Shown here one piece after another: positions 21,169 to 32,600 of a stretch of DNA of 64,000 bases (position 1 is its first letter; every line of letters begins with the position of its first letter). The DNA is from Mytilinidion resinicola (lineage: Eukaryota; Ascomycota; Dothideomycetes; Mytilinidiales; Mytilinidiaceae): the NCBI RefSeq assembly GCF_010093595.1, contig NW_022985466.1, forward strand, positions 102,339 through 166,338, written 5' to 3'. The notes below the pieces were generated by a model. That model did no database searches and was not told where the DNA came from. It worked only from the letters and a program-made list of their open reading frames with translations. The translations under genes and the position numbers were made by a program.

Positions 21169-22568
21169 TCAAAGCATCCCCCAGCCGAGTTTGATTCCCG
21201 CCCTCTGCAGCCGCTCCACATACTCCATCTCTAACGTCGTCGGCGTGATCATACCCCCCAATCTCTTGCCCAAGCAATCGCCGCCCCTACTCAAGACCAG
21301 CGCCGCCTCCGTAAGCGTGATTCCAGTCATGTAGTAGACCGAACCTTCGTAGTGGTACGTGGCATGCACTCTTCGCTTCCGCGGCTCGTCAGCAGTAGCC
21401 ACAGCCTTGTAGCTTAAAATGTTCTTTGCCGCTTCTTCGGCGTCTGGACCAGCGCCGGGACTGTGCGATAGACGCTTGAAAATGGAACGCACGGGCCGCA
21501 AGTAAAGCCCGATCAGGACGATGGCGAAAAGGTAGTGGACGCACGCGCCTATGAGACCGTTGCTCACACGCATGTATTTTGTGAATGTGAACTGGGGTCC
21601 GTAATAGGCACCGGCGTCGAATATGCCCCAGGATCGGTACACGATTCCGGTGTCCGAGAGCGCTTGAGGGGAGTCTGTGAGTCTGCCTAGGCCAGAGACG
21701 TGGCGTGAACCCACGAGGGACGACCATCTCCCGATGGTCGAGGGCGTAGCTTTTGGTGGTGCGATGGGGCAGAGGGCGGTGGGTTTACTAGAGGCGTTGA
21801 TGAACGAGATCGGGTAGGCTTCGACAAGGCCGATGACTGAATGGGATGTGCCGCCAGAGAAGGTACCGACCAGTGTTTGGAGTGAGTTTATGCAGTCGCG
21901 GAGGCCGACGTTCAGCTTTTCTCGCGCGGTTTTGGCGCAGAGGTAAGCAAGGATATCGGATGGGACTGAATCGATGCCACATTGAGGAACAATTTGTTAT
22001 ATACATCGTCAGTCAAAGGTTGAAAAGCGGTCAATCCTGGATTAACGCACGCAGACCCCCTTGGCTTTGGCTGCTTTGTCGTATTTACGCATCATGTCGT
22101 ATGTGAACGTCACTTCACCGGTCCTAAAATGGAAGCATCAGCCACCATTGATGGGGTATATAGCATGTACAGAACCTACACGTCAAGGTAATGCGTGCCG
22201 GCATCAACACAGGCCTTGACAACAGGCTCGCCAAATTTGGCGTAAGGCCCAAGGGTGGTCATCAGAACCTTCGTCTTGCCCGCTATTGCTGATAGATCTT
22301 CGCTCTTCACCTCAACAACCTCGACAACTGTAATTAATGAGCTTCCGCAACACCTTGATCAAACCAGGCGGAGCAACATGCCAGGCTGAATGCGAGCAGG
22401 GTTCATCTGCTTGAGCTCTTCCGCAATCTCAAGGAGCCGCTTCTCATTTCGTCCGGCAATAGCCCAGCTCAGGTCCGGGTGTACATGCTCTTGTATGTAT
22501 TGTGCTGTGAATTTCCCTGTATACCCAGTGGCGCCCAGCAGGACGAGTTCGTATGGTCTCTCGGCCAT
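21169..22568 (-). CDS. Saccharopine dehydrogenase-like oxidoreductase (trans-acting enoyl reductase type)
   Basis: Exons 22568-22382, 22327-22180, 22123-22051 and 21993-21169 give 410 residues in one frame. Residues 1-30 hold the NAD(P) fold start (Y-E-L-V-L-L-G-A-T-G-Y-T-G-K). Next come A-G-R-N-E-K-R-L and V-L-M-T-T-L-G-P-Y. These are followed by H-Y-L-D-V-T-G-E, I-V-P-Q-C-G-I-D-S-V-P-S-D and S-G-G-T, all standard for this family. A hydrophobic stretch near the C-terminus (about A-I-V-L-I-G-L-Y-L) fits membrane association. Intron 1 is a GC-AG intron (GCATGT donor). Intron 3 (21994-22050) has a good GTGCGT donor but ends in ACAA where AG is needed just before I-V-P-Q-C-G, so that splice, or the gene, may be defective. 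The substrate is unknown. Confidence 0.85.
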
Positions 22569-23431
22569 TTTATGGACGACGTACACTGCAGACTTCGAAG
22601 AACTTCTCAAATGAAACAGGAAAAAACAGAAGGAAAAGAATGCGGAGCCAATCAAGAAGAGATTTCGAATACGGAACTCGGTGATGAAGAGAAAGGGAGA
22701 AGTGGTTATTGCATTGTATATGTGCAGCTACACCCTAGCACTATTAGATCCCCTTCCCGCGCTCCATATGAAGTTCGCGTTATAACACGCGTTTGACGCT
22801 ATCGGAGGCGGATGAATCGATGCAAAGATGGCGACGGAGATGGCGCAATAAAGTCTGGAAGACTGCCAGAGTCGGTGCAATGAAATTCCAATAGTTTGTC
22901 GAAGCCATCGGAATGAGCTCTGATAGGCTCTCGGCGTCGGAGTTAGCGCCAAGTTATTCAAGCCGAAGTGACGAAAATCGGCGAATCTGTTACCCGCTAT
23001 CCAAAAAGTCGAAATACGGCCACGAAAAGTATGTAGTCGTCTTACTTACAGATAGGAAGGTATGGACACAACGCGAATCGGACAATAGACTCTGTCAGGC
23101 CGTGGCAGCCCCCGGGCGCCACAAGCCTTGGGAGGGCCTCTATTCCAGCGATTGGATGTGCACGATGATGGCTTGTGTAAAATGTTAAGCTTGTTATCAC
23201 AAAATCCCCTCGCCAGTCGAGTTGATAACATCTTAACAATCGAGACGCTATACCTGATTTTCTTGACGTTTCCTTAGGTCATAATGCATCTCAAATCTCC
23301 CCAACACATTGCAACCCGTTCATGCCAAGAATGACATTTCCTTCACTCAAGGAAGCAAAATGTCGGAGGTGAATACAAGATACATTTGCAACACAAATTG
23401 CGGCCAAGTCCTTTCATATCATTGATCACAA
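22569..23431. other. Intergenic, nothing recognised
   Basis: Upstream region of the oxidoreductase and 3' flank of the Zn2Cys6 gene. Short frames only. CGCGTTATAACACGCG near 22773 is an imperfect palindrome (one arm mismatch around TTATAA). Confidence 0.4.
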
Positions 23432-25988
23432 CTAGGGTTGCTCTGAATCTCTAAAGCCCGAGACAGCACACGGAAAGAGCATGTCGAATTGCATGGCACC
23501 TGGAGGGAGGAGTCTACTATTCCGTGTCAAATGATCTTGGTCGGGGGCGGAAGGCAGTGGTTCTCGTGTAGGATCCGCATCAAAAAATTCTGCCGGGGAA
23601 TGGAATTGCCGAGCATTTGAGGCTAAAGACGTAGTGTGATCATCGAGTATGTTCGAAGCGTGCGCAATGTTGTTACCAGGCTCTGTTCGTGAATGCGAAA
23701 GTGCCAACGAGGATGGCTGGTGCTCTGCTGATAACGGACCACCATATATCGTCGTGGACGATGGTGGCATAAGTGGAGGTGGAGGGCTGGGAGCCCCATT
23801 GTTCGGGTTTCCAGCGTACTCTTCACGCCATTGCCATAATGCATCGTGTGCTATGCTGAAGAACAACCGGGTCTTGAGAGAGAGGCCTGGAGGTTGCTGG
23901 GACTTTTCTGATTGACCTTCGTAGATGTTCCATAGCTGCGCCAAAACCTTTGTGGTCCGGCCATGCATGTCGTTGTCTTCGACGCAACACCGCTTGAAAA
24001 TTGATATGCTTGTGTTGAAAGCCTGCTTTCCTCGCTCGGCGTCGACGTATAGACCGTAGCTCGAATGTACGACTTTGGATACGAGAACTGCAGCCGCAAA
24101 ACACACCCGTGAAGCCAAGAATGTGAGATATCTCACAGGACCGCCATCCGTCTCTCCATATTGAAGTTTGTCGATGAACCGGATAGCCGTGTCGAATGCT
24201 TTGATGACGCCGTCTCTGCGGGCAGACGATTCCTCATCATCGAACAGCCAGTATGCTCGTAGCTGGAAACAAGCAGAGAGAAAGTGGATGCTAGTCCGAT
24301 CTGGTGAAAGTCACTATGGAGGGCACTGCAACAGAGGGACATGTTTTGGGACACGTACGAGATCTGTGAGTATTCAGCCGTTCCTCGAGCTCTCGGAGAT
24401 CTCGTTCCAAAACTTTGAGCAACAAACTTCTCGTCGACTGAGAAGCTAATCCTTCCAGCCTATCAAAGTCACACATGGTTGAATGCACTTTGCTGCAAAA
24501 TACTTGCGTGACTCCTGCTTGGTGCAACGACTCTGGCAACTCGTAGGGGTTCGACGCAGCAGATGCCTGCTCGATTGTACGGTCGGCGGGGAAGTACGGC
24601 GGTTGCCCGTTTCCTATAGCTACACTAATCAACGCCGCCAATCTGGTTAGTGTCGTGATAAGAGGAACGTCGAGAAAGGGAGTGGGTGGACGTAAAGTTC
24701 GGTGTCATGGAAGTATATATTGGGAGAATGCCACCAGCGAGTGGTGGCTCGAGTGAGGCAGAAGGGCAAATGCTGGGGCTACGCACCCTTCAGTAGCAAC
24801 ATAGGTACAGCACCAGACTTTGATGGCTTCTCTGAGTTTCGCTGGTCTCAACGAAGATTGGGCGCTGGAGTAGTGTGTCAAGATGTCTGGTCGGTGCAAC
24901 CCAGTATGCATGGCCGACGACTTGAGGATGCCAGCCAGAATGAACGTGAGGTCTGTTGGCATCGACGAAACAGGAAACATCCATATGCAAAGTATGGACA
25001 TGGCCTCCAAGGATGGCAACATGTGAGGAGGAGAGGCGATGGTCAACCAAAGCAGCCTTTTGACCGCGGGCACTAGTGCCGGCAGAAGCGTAAAGTCTAG
25101 GCTGTCATGACGGGCCGCCGTCGTTATGACTGCCCAAAAGAGCAAAGCAGAGGTTGCGTAGACGGCATCTGGGGAAACAGGCATCAAGAGGACGGGGAAG
25201 GAGTTGTGATAATAGGAAAAATATCTATCGCCAGTCAGTCAAATTGGCCGGCCGGACGGGCAACATTCAGCAGGAGGATTACACGTCGAAGTAGTGCTGT
25301 ATTTGGTCGGCATATATCGTGACAGTCTCTATCGTTCGTGCAGTCCTAACAGCGAGCGCTAGCGGTGCGCCATTGATCGTCGCCTCACGCCTACGACCAC
25401 CCGCCGGAGACGTTCCTTCGGCGTCTGCCTCTGCAGCAGAAGTGCCATGAGGGAAGCGATCGGACCAAGACTCGGGGGGGAGTTGAGCCTCGCTTGATAC
25501 GTGGTCTGCAGATGCTGCCAGCGCTCTGAATGAGGACGTCTGCGACGCAGGAGGTGATGCAATGGGGTTGATATGGTGAGTACTCTGCGGCTCGGGATCG
25601 GCGCGTTCATTCAGCGTCCTGTTCGGTCTTTTGCTAGCGCGCTGGGGTTCTGCTTCAGTGATGCATGGCCAAGAGTGGAGAGAACAGCGCTGGCAAGGTC
25701 GAGCACCTCCGTCGGACGCTTCGCAACGTAGCTACGAATCGCCGGGTCAGTGAGCGGCCGCTGCGTCGTGGAGCTGCCCACTCGGCACTCGCTACGCACC
25801 TTAGATTGTCTGCAGCGTTGGCAAGCGATCCGTTTTCTCTTCGCTGGGCGTTCGTGTACTGCGTTGTTCAGGGTCTCTGCCGGCGTCGCGACAGCATCGG
25901 ACATCAACTCGGGGGCCTGCGGGCGCGGAGCCAGAGTGCGGTCGCGGAAAGCCTGGACGGCCATAGTGGCGTAATTACACGGGCTCAT
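23432..25988 (-). CDS. Zn2Cys6 transcription factor with fungal-specific middle homology domain
   Basis: Five exons (25988-25800, 25731-25283, 25224-24787, 24642-24359, 24300-23432) join in frame to 742 residues. The first intron splits the zinc cluster. After joining, cysteines 56, 59, 66, 76, 79 and 86 show the C-x2-C-x6-C-x9-C-x2-C-x6-C spacing, preceded by the basic K-R-K-R. The middle region matches fungal_trans: H-Y-F...Y-H-N-S-F-P-V-L, H-T-G-L-H-R-P-D and S-I-H-F-L-S-A-C-F-Q-L-R-A-Y-W-L-F, then Y-G-E-T-D-G-G-P-V-R-Y-L. The proline/serine-rich tail may be an activation region. Nuclear DNA-binding regulator. The neighbouring oxidoreductase and GFA gene are possible targets, but nothing in the sequence proves this. 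An alternative start at 25964 would remove eight residues. Confidence 0.93.
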
Positions 25989-26565
25989 TGGTATATTTCA
26001 TCAGACATAGTATGGGCAGCACAACGGACAGGTATCTAGGTAGCATAGGGGTGTCGACGACGGAAATGCAAGAGCTCTGGGATGCCGACGCGGCCAATCG
26101 GGGGGCTTTGGCAAATCGGGGGCTTTGGCCAATCTGGGGAGCTCGGCCACAGCACATCCGATATCAGCTCGGCGGCCCAACTCACTGGTCCGATGCTGGT
26201 CCAGAATTGGCGTCTCGGTGTTGGGCCATTATACTAGAACATCTCTGGAGACAGATTTCGCGTAGGGTCGACTAGGAGCTCTGACAAGGATGATTCTATA
26301 TGCACTATAATCAGGCTGGTTACGGAGTTTGGACAGCGAGGTGAGTTGAAGGTTTGCATTCTAAGCAGCGGCTGAGCCGAAGTTGAGCTGGGCAAAATTC
26401 TGATACGAGTTAGGGATACGGCGTCAACTCAAATGGGAAATGGGAGGAGGTAGGTTGGTCGGTAATATACAAAAAAAAGCTACCATACGAGTCTCCAAAT
26501 AACCTTGATTCCTATCCTGCCAAATCAAAGTCTCATCACCTCCTCCCTCAACCCCAACCCCTAAT
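25989..26565. other. Intergenic; promoter side of the Zn2Cys6 gene
   Basis: Contains a short imperfect tandem repeat at about 26090-26145 (GGCCAATCGGGGGCTTTGG type, three copies with CCAAT boxes) upstream of the regulator gene. This could be regulatory. No gene recognised. Confidence 0.45.
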
Positions 26566-27006
26566 TCACCGGTGCGGTGGCACCGCCTCAAACTGCGCTG
26601 CCTCAATCGGCGTCACCCACGGCAGCCTATCCTTCACAAAACACTCCTTCGTCGGCGCAAAAGCCGCTGGGTCATCCAATCCTCCCGACATGACAACAAC
26701 GACACCCGGAGCCGCGTCCGGGTAGATGAACAGCGGCGACCCGCAGGATTTGCAGAAGTGCCGCCTTAATGTATTGCCGGAGGTGGTGTTGTTGTAGGCG
26801 TGCACGGAGAGATTGGATTCGCCTTTGGTGACAGTGAGAGAGTCGCGTCCGGCATACATCGAGTTGGCTTGGTAGGTGGATCCAGTAAACTTGCGACAGT
26901 TGGCGCAGTGGCAGAGAAAGGAGCTGAAAGGGGCCCCCGTGAGATTGTACGTGACGGCGCCACAGAGACAGGAGCCCGTTTGAGTGGAGGGGGTGGCTGT
27001 GGACAT
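26566..27006 (-). CDS. GFA/CENP-V-type zinc enzyme (glutathione-dependent formaldehyde-activating family)
   Basis: Single exon, 146 residues, with a clear ATG start. Zinc ligands follow the family pattern: G-S-C13-L-C15-G, then C32-H-C34-A-N-C37-R-K, and C85-K-S-C88-G-S-P. The fold continues with V-V-M-S-G-G-L-D-D-P and a closing P-W-V segment, as usual. The family name comes from bacterial Gfa; most fungal members act on unknown glutathione adducts or small thiols. Soluble cytosolic protein. A second, shorter family member lies at 43326. Confidence 0.95.
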   Translation of the reverse strand: MSTATPSTQTGSCLCGAVTYNLTGAPFSSFLCHCANCRKFTGSTYQANSMYAGRDSLTVTKGESNLSVHAYNNTTSGNTLRRHFCKSCGSPLFIYPDAAPGVVVVMSGGLDDPAAFAPTKECFVKDRLPWVTPIEAAQFEAVPPHR

Positions 27007-27880
27007 GGTTCCGGCAATCTTTGAGAGTATAATTGAGCCAAGGGAAGTTTAGAAAAGGAAAAAGACAGACGTAGGGGAGCAAATTTCAATTGTAAATATG
27101 AGGATATGGGAAACGAGGCAGTGTACCATGCGATGTACGAGGCGATACGTGTGCTACACCGCTGCTTATATACGCCCTGCGTGTCTTCGTAATCTCCCAG
27201 GATTGCTTCCTTGGATAAAGTATCTACAGTGGAGCTCAGAACCGGCGCTGCTCTAAACAGTTTGTAGCATCCTCGGCAGGGTGACGGCTGGAGATAGACT
27301 TGATAAAAGAAATGAGGGGGCTGACCGAGGAGGTTGGATCTAGGCTCTCTTGAGAATAGATGCCACCTGCGATGCTGAGGAACTAGCAGGAGAATGCGGT
27401 CTTATGCCACTATAAGCGGATCTTTTGGGTAATAGACACGAGAGAGGCACACTTATTGGCGCAAGAAGTAGCATACCCGTCCGAGATCGCAGGATGGCTT
27501 ACAAATCAGAAAGTGGTAGGGAATTCTCGACTAAGATTATACAACACTTACCGTATGCCCTTCACCCCCGAGAGCTCCGCCGCAGTCCACTATTCCATCG
27601 ATACCGCACTCCACACCTTTGACAACATCCATCGTGGCCTTGAATGGAATTGTCACTTGAGAAGGCCTCTAACACGTGAGCTCTCGCAACAGCCACGGCT
27701 GCGCAGCGCCATTGCCCTGTAAAACCACCGTGAAATGCCGACCATCGCCAGTATGCGGGGAATCCGACAGGGCCGAGGACCTTGACCCTAGTCCTACGAG
27801 TGAGCCGCTGCAGCTACAAAATGTAGAACGCGTCTCTAGAATTACCGCGCTGGAAAGAATTGAATTCGCGATTGTTCGAT
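27007..27880. other. Intergenic, no gene recognised
   Basis: Divergent spacer between the GFA and VOC genes, probably holding both promoters. An 88-codon open frame (27456-27722) begins with a non-ATG codon and has no known motif. Confidence 0.4.
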
Positions 27881-28983
27881 ATGGCTTCAGCTGGTCCCAA
27901 ATCTGCTGGCGGCATCGTGCCGACGAGGCTGCGGCAGGTCGCCTTCGTGACGGATGATCTGGCGAAGGCGAAGAGGCTGTTGGTAGGAAGAACTAAGTAG
28001 AGAAAGCTACTATAATAGACGCTGACGATTGCGGCAGACTTCTATTCTTGGGACGGAAATCGTCTACGAAGATCCCAGGGTTGGAGCATTTGGGTTGGCG
28101 AATTTCTTGGGTATGGAGCTGCTTGACTTTTTATCTCCTTGCTGGTGCCACTAGCTGACTCTGAAATATATAGTTGCCATTGGAGGAGACATCATCGAAG
28201 TAAGGCGCTCGAATTCAAACTTCAACCTTCCCGGCTCTATCTAACGAAAGGTGTAGGTTGTTGCGCCAACCACGACGTTGAGAGCGAGCACGACTGCAGG
28301 GCGATTACTCAAGAAAAGGGGCGAGGGTGGATACATGATCATAATGCAGAATGAGGACGCAGCAGCCAGGCGAGAATATATCACATCGAATAAGCTCGGA
28401 AAGGTGATACTCAACGACGAGCATGATGATGTTGTTACCGTCCAGTATCACCCGAGTGGCATGAAGGGTAATCTCTTTCTTCCACCCCATCTTAACTATC
28501 CGCTGACATGACATAGGCGGCATAATACCCGAACTCGACTCTCATCGCCCTTCGAAAGATAACCCAAAGCCATTGACCTCCCCCTTCTCGCCCTGGCACG
28601 CCTGTGGCCCAGATTACAAAGCCTATTCAGCCATCATGAAGCGAAATACACACATACAGTTGGGCGGTCTGGTTTGCCGTCTGGCACCCGGAGACGTTCG
28701 CCACGAAGAGGCGCCGAGGCAATGGGAGGATATGTTTGGCGTTGCGCGAAGCCGCGACCTGCTAGCTTTTACGAACGCCCGACTGGGCTTCATGCGCGGC
28801 GAGGAAGGGAAGCCGGAGGGAATAGTATCTATTTCCATTGGTGTTACAGGTCAAGATACACTTCAGGGAATACTCGACCGGGCTAGCAAAGAGGGGCTCC
28901 TCGAGGATGGCTGGGTAAATCTGCTAGGGGTCAAGTGGTCTTTTTATTTGGCTTCATTCGGGAACGCAAAGACTAAATTATAG
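27881..28983 (+). CDS. Glyoxalase-like (VOC superfamily) protein
   Basis: Five exons (27881-27982, 28038-28110, 28174-28199, 28257-28467, 28517-28983) give 292 residues in frame. The introns are 49-63 bp with GTAGGA, GTATGG, GTAAGG and GTAATC donors. The first part reads R-L-R-Q-V-A-F-V-T-D-D-L-A-K-A-K-R-L-L, then E-I-V-Y-E-D-P, and V-A-I-G-G-D-I-I-E-V-V-A-P, a beta-alpha-beta-beta-beta unit of a vicinal-oxygen-chelate domain. The second half has W-H-A-C-G-P-D-Y and a repeated hydrophobic pattern consistent with a second VOC module. These enzymes use a metal to act on small substrates; the reaction here is unknown. The 26-nt exon 3 makes automated mis-annotation likely. Confidence 0.85.
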
Positions 28984-29674
28984 ACCAAACGCGCGTGAAA
29001 GAGGTTGAATATCATCATTACAGGCATCGTTCGACTTCAATTCGTTAATATATCTGCATCTAATGCTTGATAGGCTAATCCAGGATAGGGGATTCCCGTG
29101 ACAACACACAACGAGCATGGTTTCATCGCCTGCCTCTCTAAATGGATACAGGTTATCGTCTACTCAAACAAGTTAACGAGCACACCAAATGCGCTTGTGG
29201 CTTTGGAGCCGTCCCAAACCCTATTTCTGTCTGCTGGGCGTTTTTCACGAGTAAGGTTAGCCGTGCCCAGCACGGCCTCATCCTTCAGGGCGTTTTCCAG
29301 CAGCGATCTTTCCTATTCGCTGCAAGTCCCGCTATCCCTCTGCTAGCATCAATGCGTACGCGTCTTATACGGGTTGGTAATCACGATCTATTGGTTATTG
29401 GAAAGCTTGTTCGTACGAAACTGTTCCAAGCAACTAGTCGATCTCGAAGCGTCCTCAGGCGCTAAGCCCCATAGCACTTGGCAAGGCTGACTACTGGGTA
29501 CTGATGACAATCCTAGACATACCGATGCTGGGGGAAAACAATGCGATTGTCCCTTCGCGAGGCCCTTCACTATCTCAGGCAGTAGGGTGATATCTATTCG
29601 CCATTCCTTCGCCTCCTGGTTGCTCACATTTCTCTCGTTTCGCATCATACCATTCGCTTTGTGTTATTTCGAAG
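28984..29674. other. Intergenic, no gene recognised
   Basis: Short frames (82-107 codons) lack motifs. The right part is the presumed promoter and 5' UTR of the ABCA transporter. Confidence 0.4.
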
Positions 29675-32600
29675 ATGCTACTACCTAGGCAAGTGTGGGC
29701 TCTCACGAAGAAGAACCTCGTCATTGCTGTGATACGTCGACCGATATCGACGTTTATTCGGGCTTTTCTTGTGCCCTTGCTCATTGTCCTGCTTGTTGGA
29801 TACTCTCAAGACTTCTTCTCTTCCGATGAACACCACGGAGTTGGACCAGAGCTTACTGTAAGTGTCATCTTTTCTTCAAGCATAGACTTGAAATGCTCCG
29901 GCCCCTTGCTGTATGCAAGGCGCAATTCGAGGAACTAGACTTCACGTCGATGCATGCCTTTAGATTCTTAGAACTACGTTCAAGACCGCATCAATTTTGA
30001 GCAATTAACAGGAGAGTAAGTTTATGTCATTGTATATGCTCTAACATTTTCTGGACAGGTTCCATCCTTGGAAGATGCATTGCACTCGGACAACAGTCGG
30101 CTCCTCGTAGGCCTTTTTGACAACGGCTTCAAGAATGGCAACGTGTCCAAGATCATCTCGTCTCTATCTGAAACCATTCGAAAAGCCGGAAAGACCCCTC
30201 GTTTGTTTGCCGATTTCGTAGAGTTGTCCTCAGAATGTGCTGCTCAAGCTCAAGGCATCTTTCCTTGCTTCGCTGGCGTTGCATTCTGGTCAAGCTCCTC
30301 TGAACCCTCCTCCACCAGCACTTGGAACTACACCATCCGCAGCGATTCCAATCTCGGCCTGACTGATGTCAACAGCGGCAAATACAATGCCCAAACTTAC
30401 ATGCTTCCATTGCAGAAGGCTATCGACGATCAAATCGTATCCATCTCCGGAAAGGGTTCGCTGCCTCCGAAGATCGAAAGCATACTTTTCACGGACGACA
30501 CCGACAAAGATCGACTCAGTAAGACGAAGTCTCAGTACCTCGAGTTCTGTGTTGATATCTTTGGGGCGATTTTCTCCTTCGCAATGGTGGGCATTATCTA
30601 CCACATGACCGGATTCATTGCTGTGGAACGTGAGATGGGCGTTTCACAGCTCATCGACTCCATGATCCCTGGCGGCTCTTCATCGCGCGCTCGCTTCGTT
30701 CGATTCGCTTCAACCTACATATCTTTCACAGCTATATACTTGCCGAGTTGGTTGGCAGTCGGCATCGTCATTGCCACCGTCGTTTTCACCCGCTCGTCCG
30801 CCGCAATCTCCATAATATATCACCTGCTTGTCGGTCTCGCCCTCGTCTCCTTCTCTCTCCTCGGCGCGGTGTTTTTCCGGAAAGCTCAACTAAGCGGATC
30901 GATCATGACCGTCATCGGGGTGGTTCTCGCCATACTGCCTCAGGTGCTTTACAAAGAGACCCAGTCTATTGCCATAGCGCTTAGTCTGCTGTTCCCGACG
31001 TCGAACTACACGTACTATATCACCACTTGTGCGCGCTTCGAGCTCAACGATATGAGGATGAGCCTGAAAGGGGTAGCACCGGAAGATGCTTGGCGCATCA
31101 AGGGCTATCTCTCATGGGTGTTCCTGATCATACAGATCTTCCTCTACCCTGTGCTAGCATTCGGTATAGAAGCACTGCTTTTTGGCACAGCATCCAAAGG
31201 CCGCAAGTTTGCAACGCCGGCTGATGCTAGAGCTCCGACTGTTGATTTGAAGAACTTCAGCAAAACGTAAGTCGTCATCTTTATCAATTCATGAATGAGG
31301 CGATCCCTAACGTGTATTCTCAGCTATAAGCCATTCGGATGGAGTAGCCTCTTCAAGGGCAGAAAAACCGTATATGCCGTTAAGGATTTGGATCTCAAAG
31401 CCTACGATGGGCAGATTCTTGCATTATTGGGTCCTAATGGAAGTGGCAAATCGACTACTCTGAATGCTATCGCTGGAACCATAACGACTACCGGAGGATC
31501 TATCTCCATCGATCCCGCTGGAGGTTTGGCCTTTGCGCCCCAGGCGAATGTGATTTGGTGAGCTCTAGCCGTTTCCACTACCATCAAGCACGAAATTATG
31601 ATGTATGCTAATTCATGTGCAGGGGCGAGTTGACTGTCAAAGAGCATATTCGAATTTTCACATCCCTCAAATCCCTCGGCACGTATCACCTCGTAACAGA
31701 GACCGATGCTTTGATCAAAGCATGCGACTTGGACAATAAGCGGGATGCCAAATCCAAGACTCTTTCCGGAGGACAGAAGCGAAAACTCCAGCTCGCCATG
31801 ATGTTCGCAGGTGGCAGTGCAGTCTGCTGTGTGGATGAAGTCAGCACGGGACTTGATCCTATCTCCCGCAGAAAGATATGGGATATTCTTCTCGCCGAAC
31901 GTGGAAGACGAACAGTAAGTCTAGAGATCATCGAGCGTTGTAAGGATACGCTAACACCATGAGCAGATCATCATGACCACCCATTTCTTAGATGAAGCCG
32001 ACTTCCTTGCCGATGATGTGGCAATCATTTTCAAAGGAATGTTGAAGGCCGCCGGGTCGACGGCAGCTTTGAAGAGTCAATACGGAAATGGCTACACCGT
32101 CACCTTATCCGATGCCACGGATGTTGATATCCCACTATCATCGGACTTGATTACGCGTGATGATACGCACAATCAAACCATCTTCCGACTTCCAGACGGC
32201 GCACATGCAGCGGAGCTTGTAAGAGTCCTCGAACAGAAGGGCTTCCACGATTATCAAGTCTCTGGACCCACAATGGAAGAGCTCTTCTTAAAACTCACCG
32301 GCGAGACCTATGATCCACGGACCACGGCTGAGCATAAAATCAAAAGCAAATCTTCTAAAAAGAAAGCCAAGACATCCACCGAGGAAGAGAAAGAAGCAGC
32401 TGTCACAATCGATGATGTTAGCATAAGTCAACTAAAGGACGGTCGACCGATATCTGCGACAAAGCAATGGAGTATCCTTGTCCGTAAACGGTTTTCCATC
32501 CTTCGACGAAGCTGGGTACCTTATTTCGTTGCGGTCGCAGTCGCTATTGTGGGTGCTGGCATCGCCCCGATGCTCATAAAATCTTACAAGCTACCCTTAA

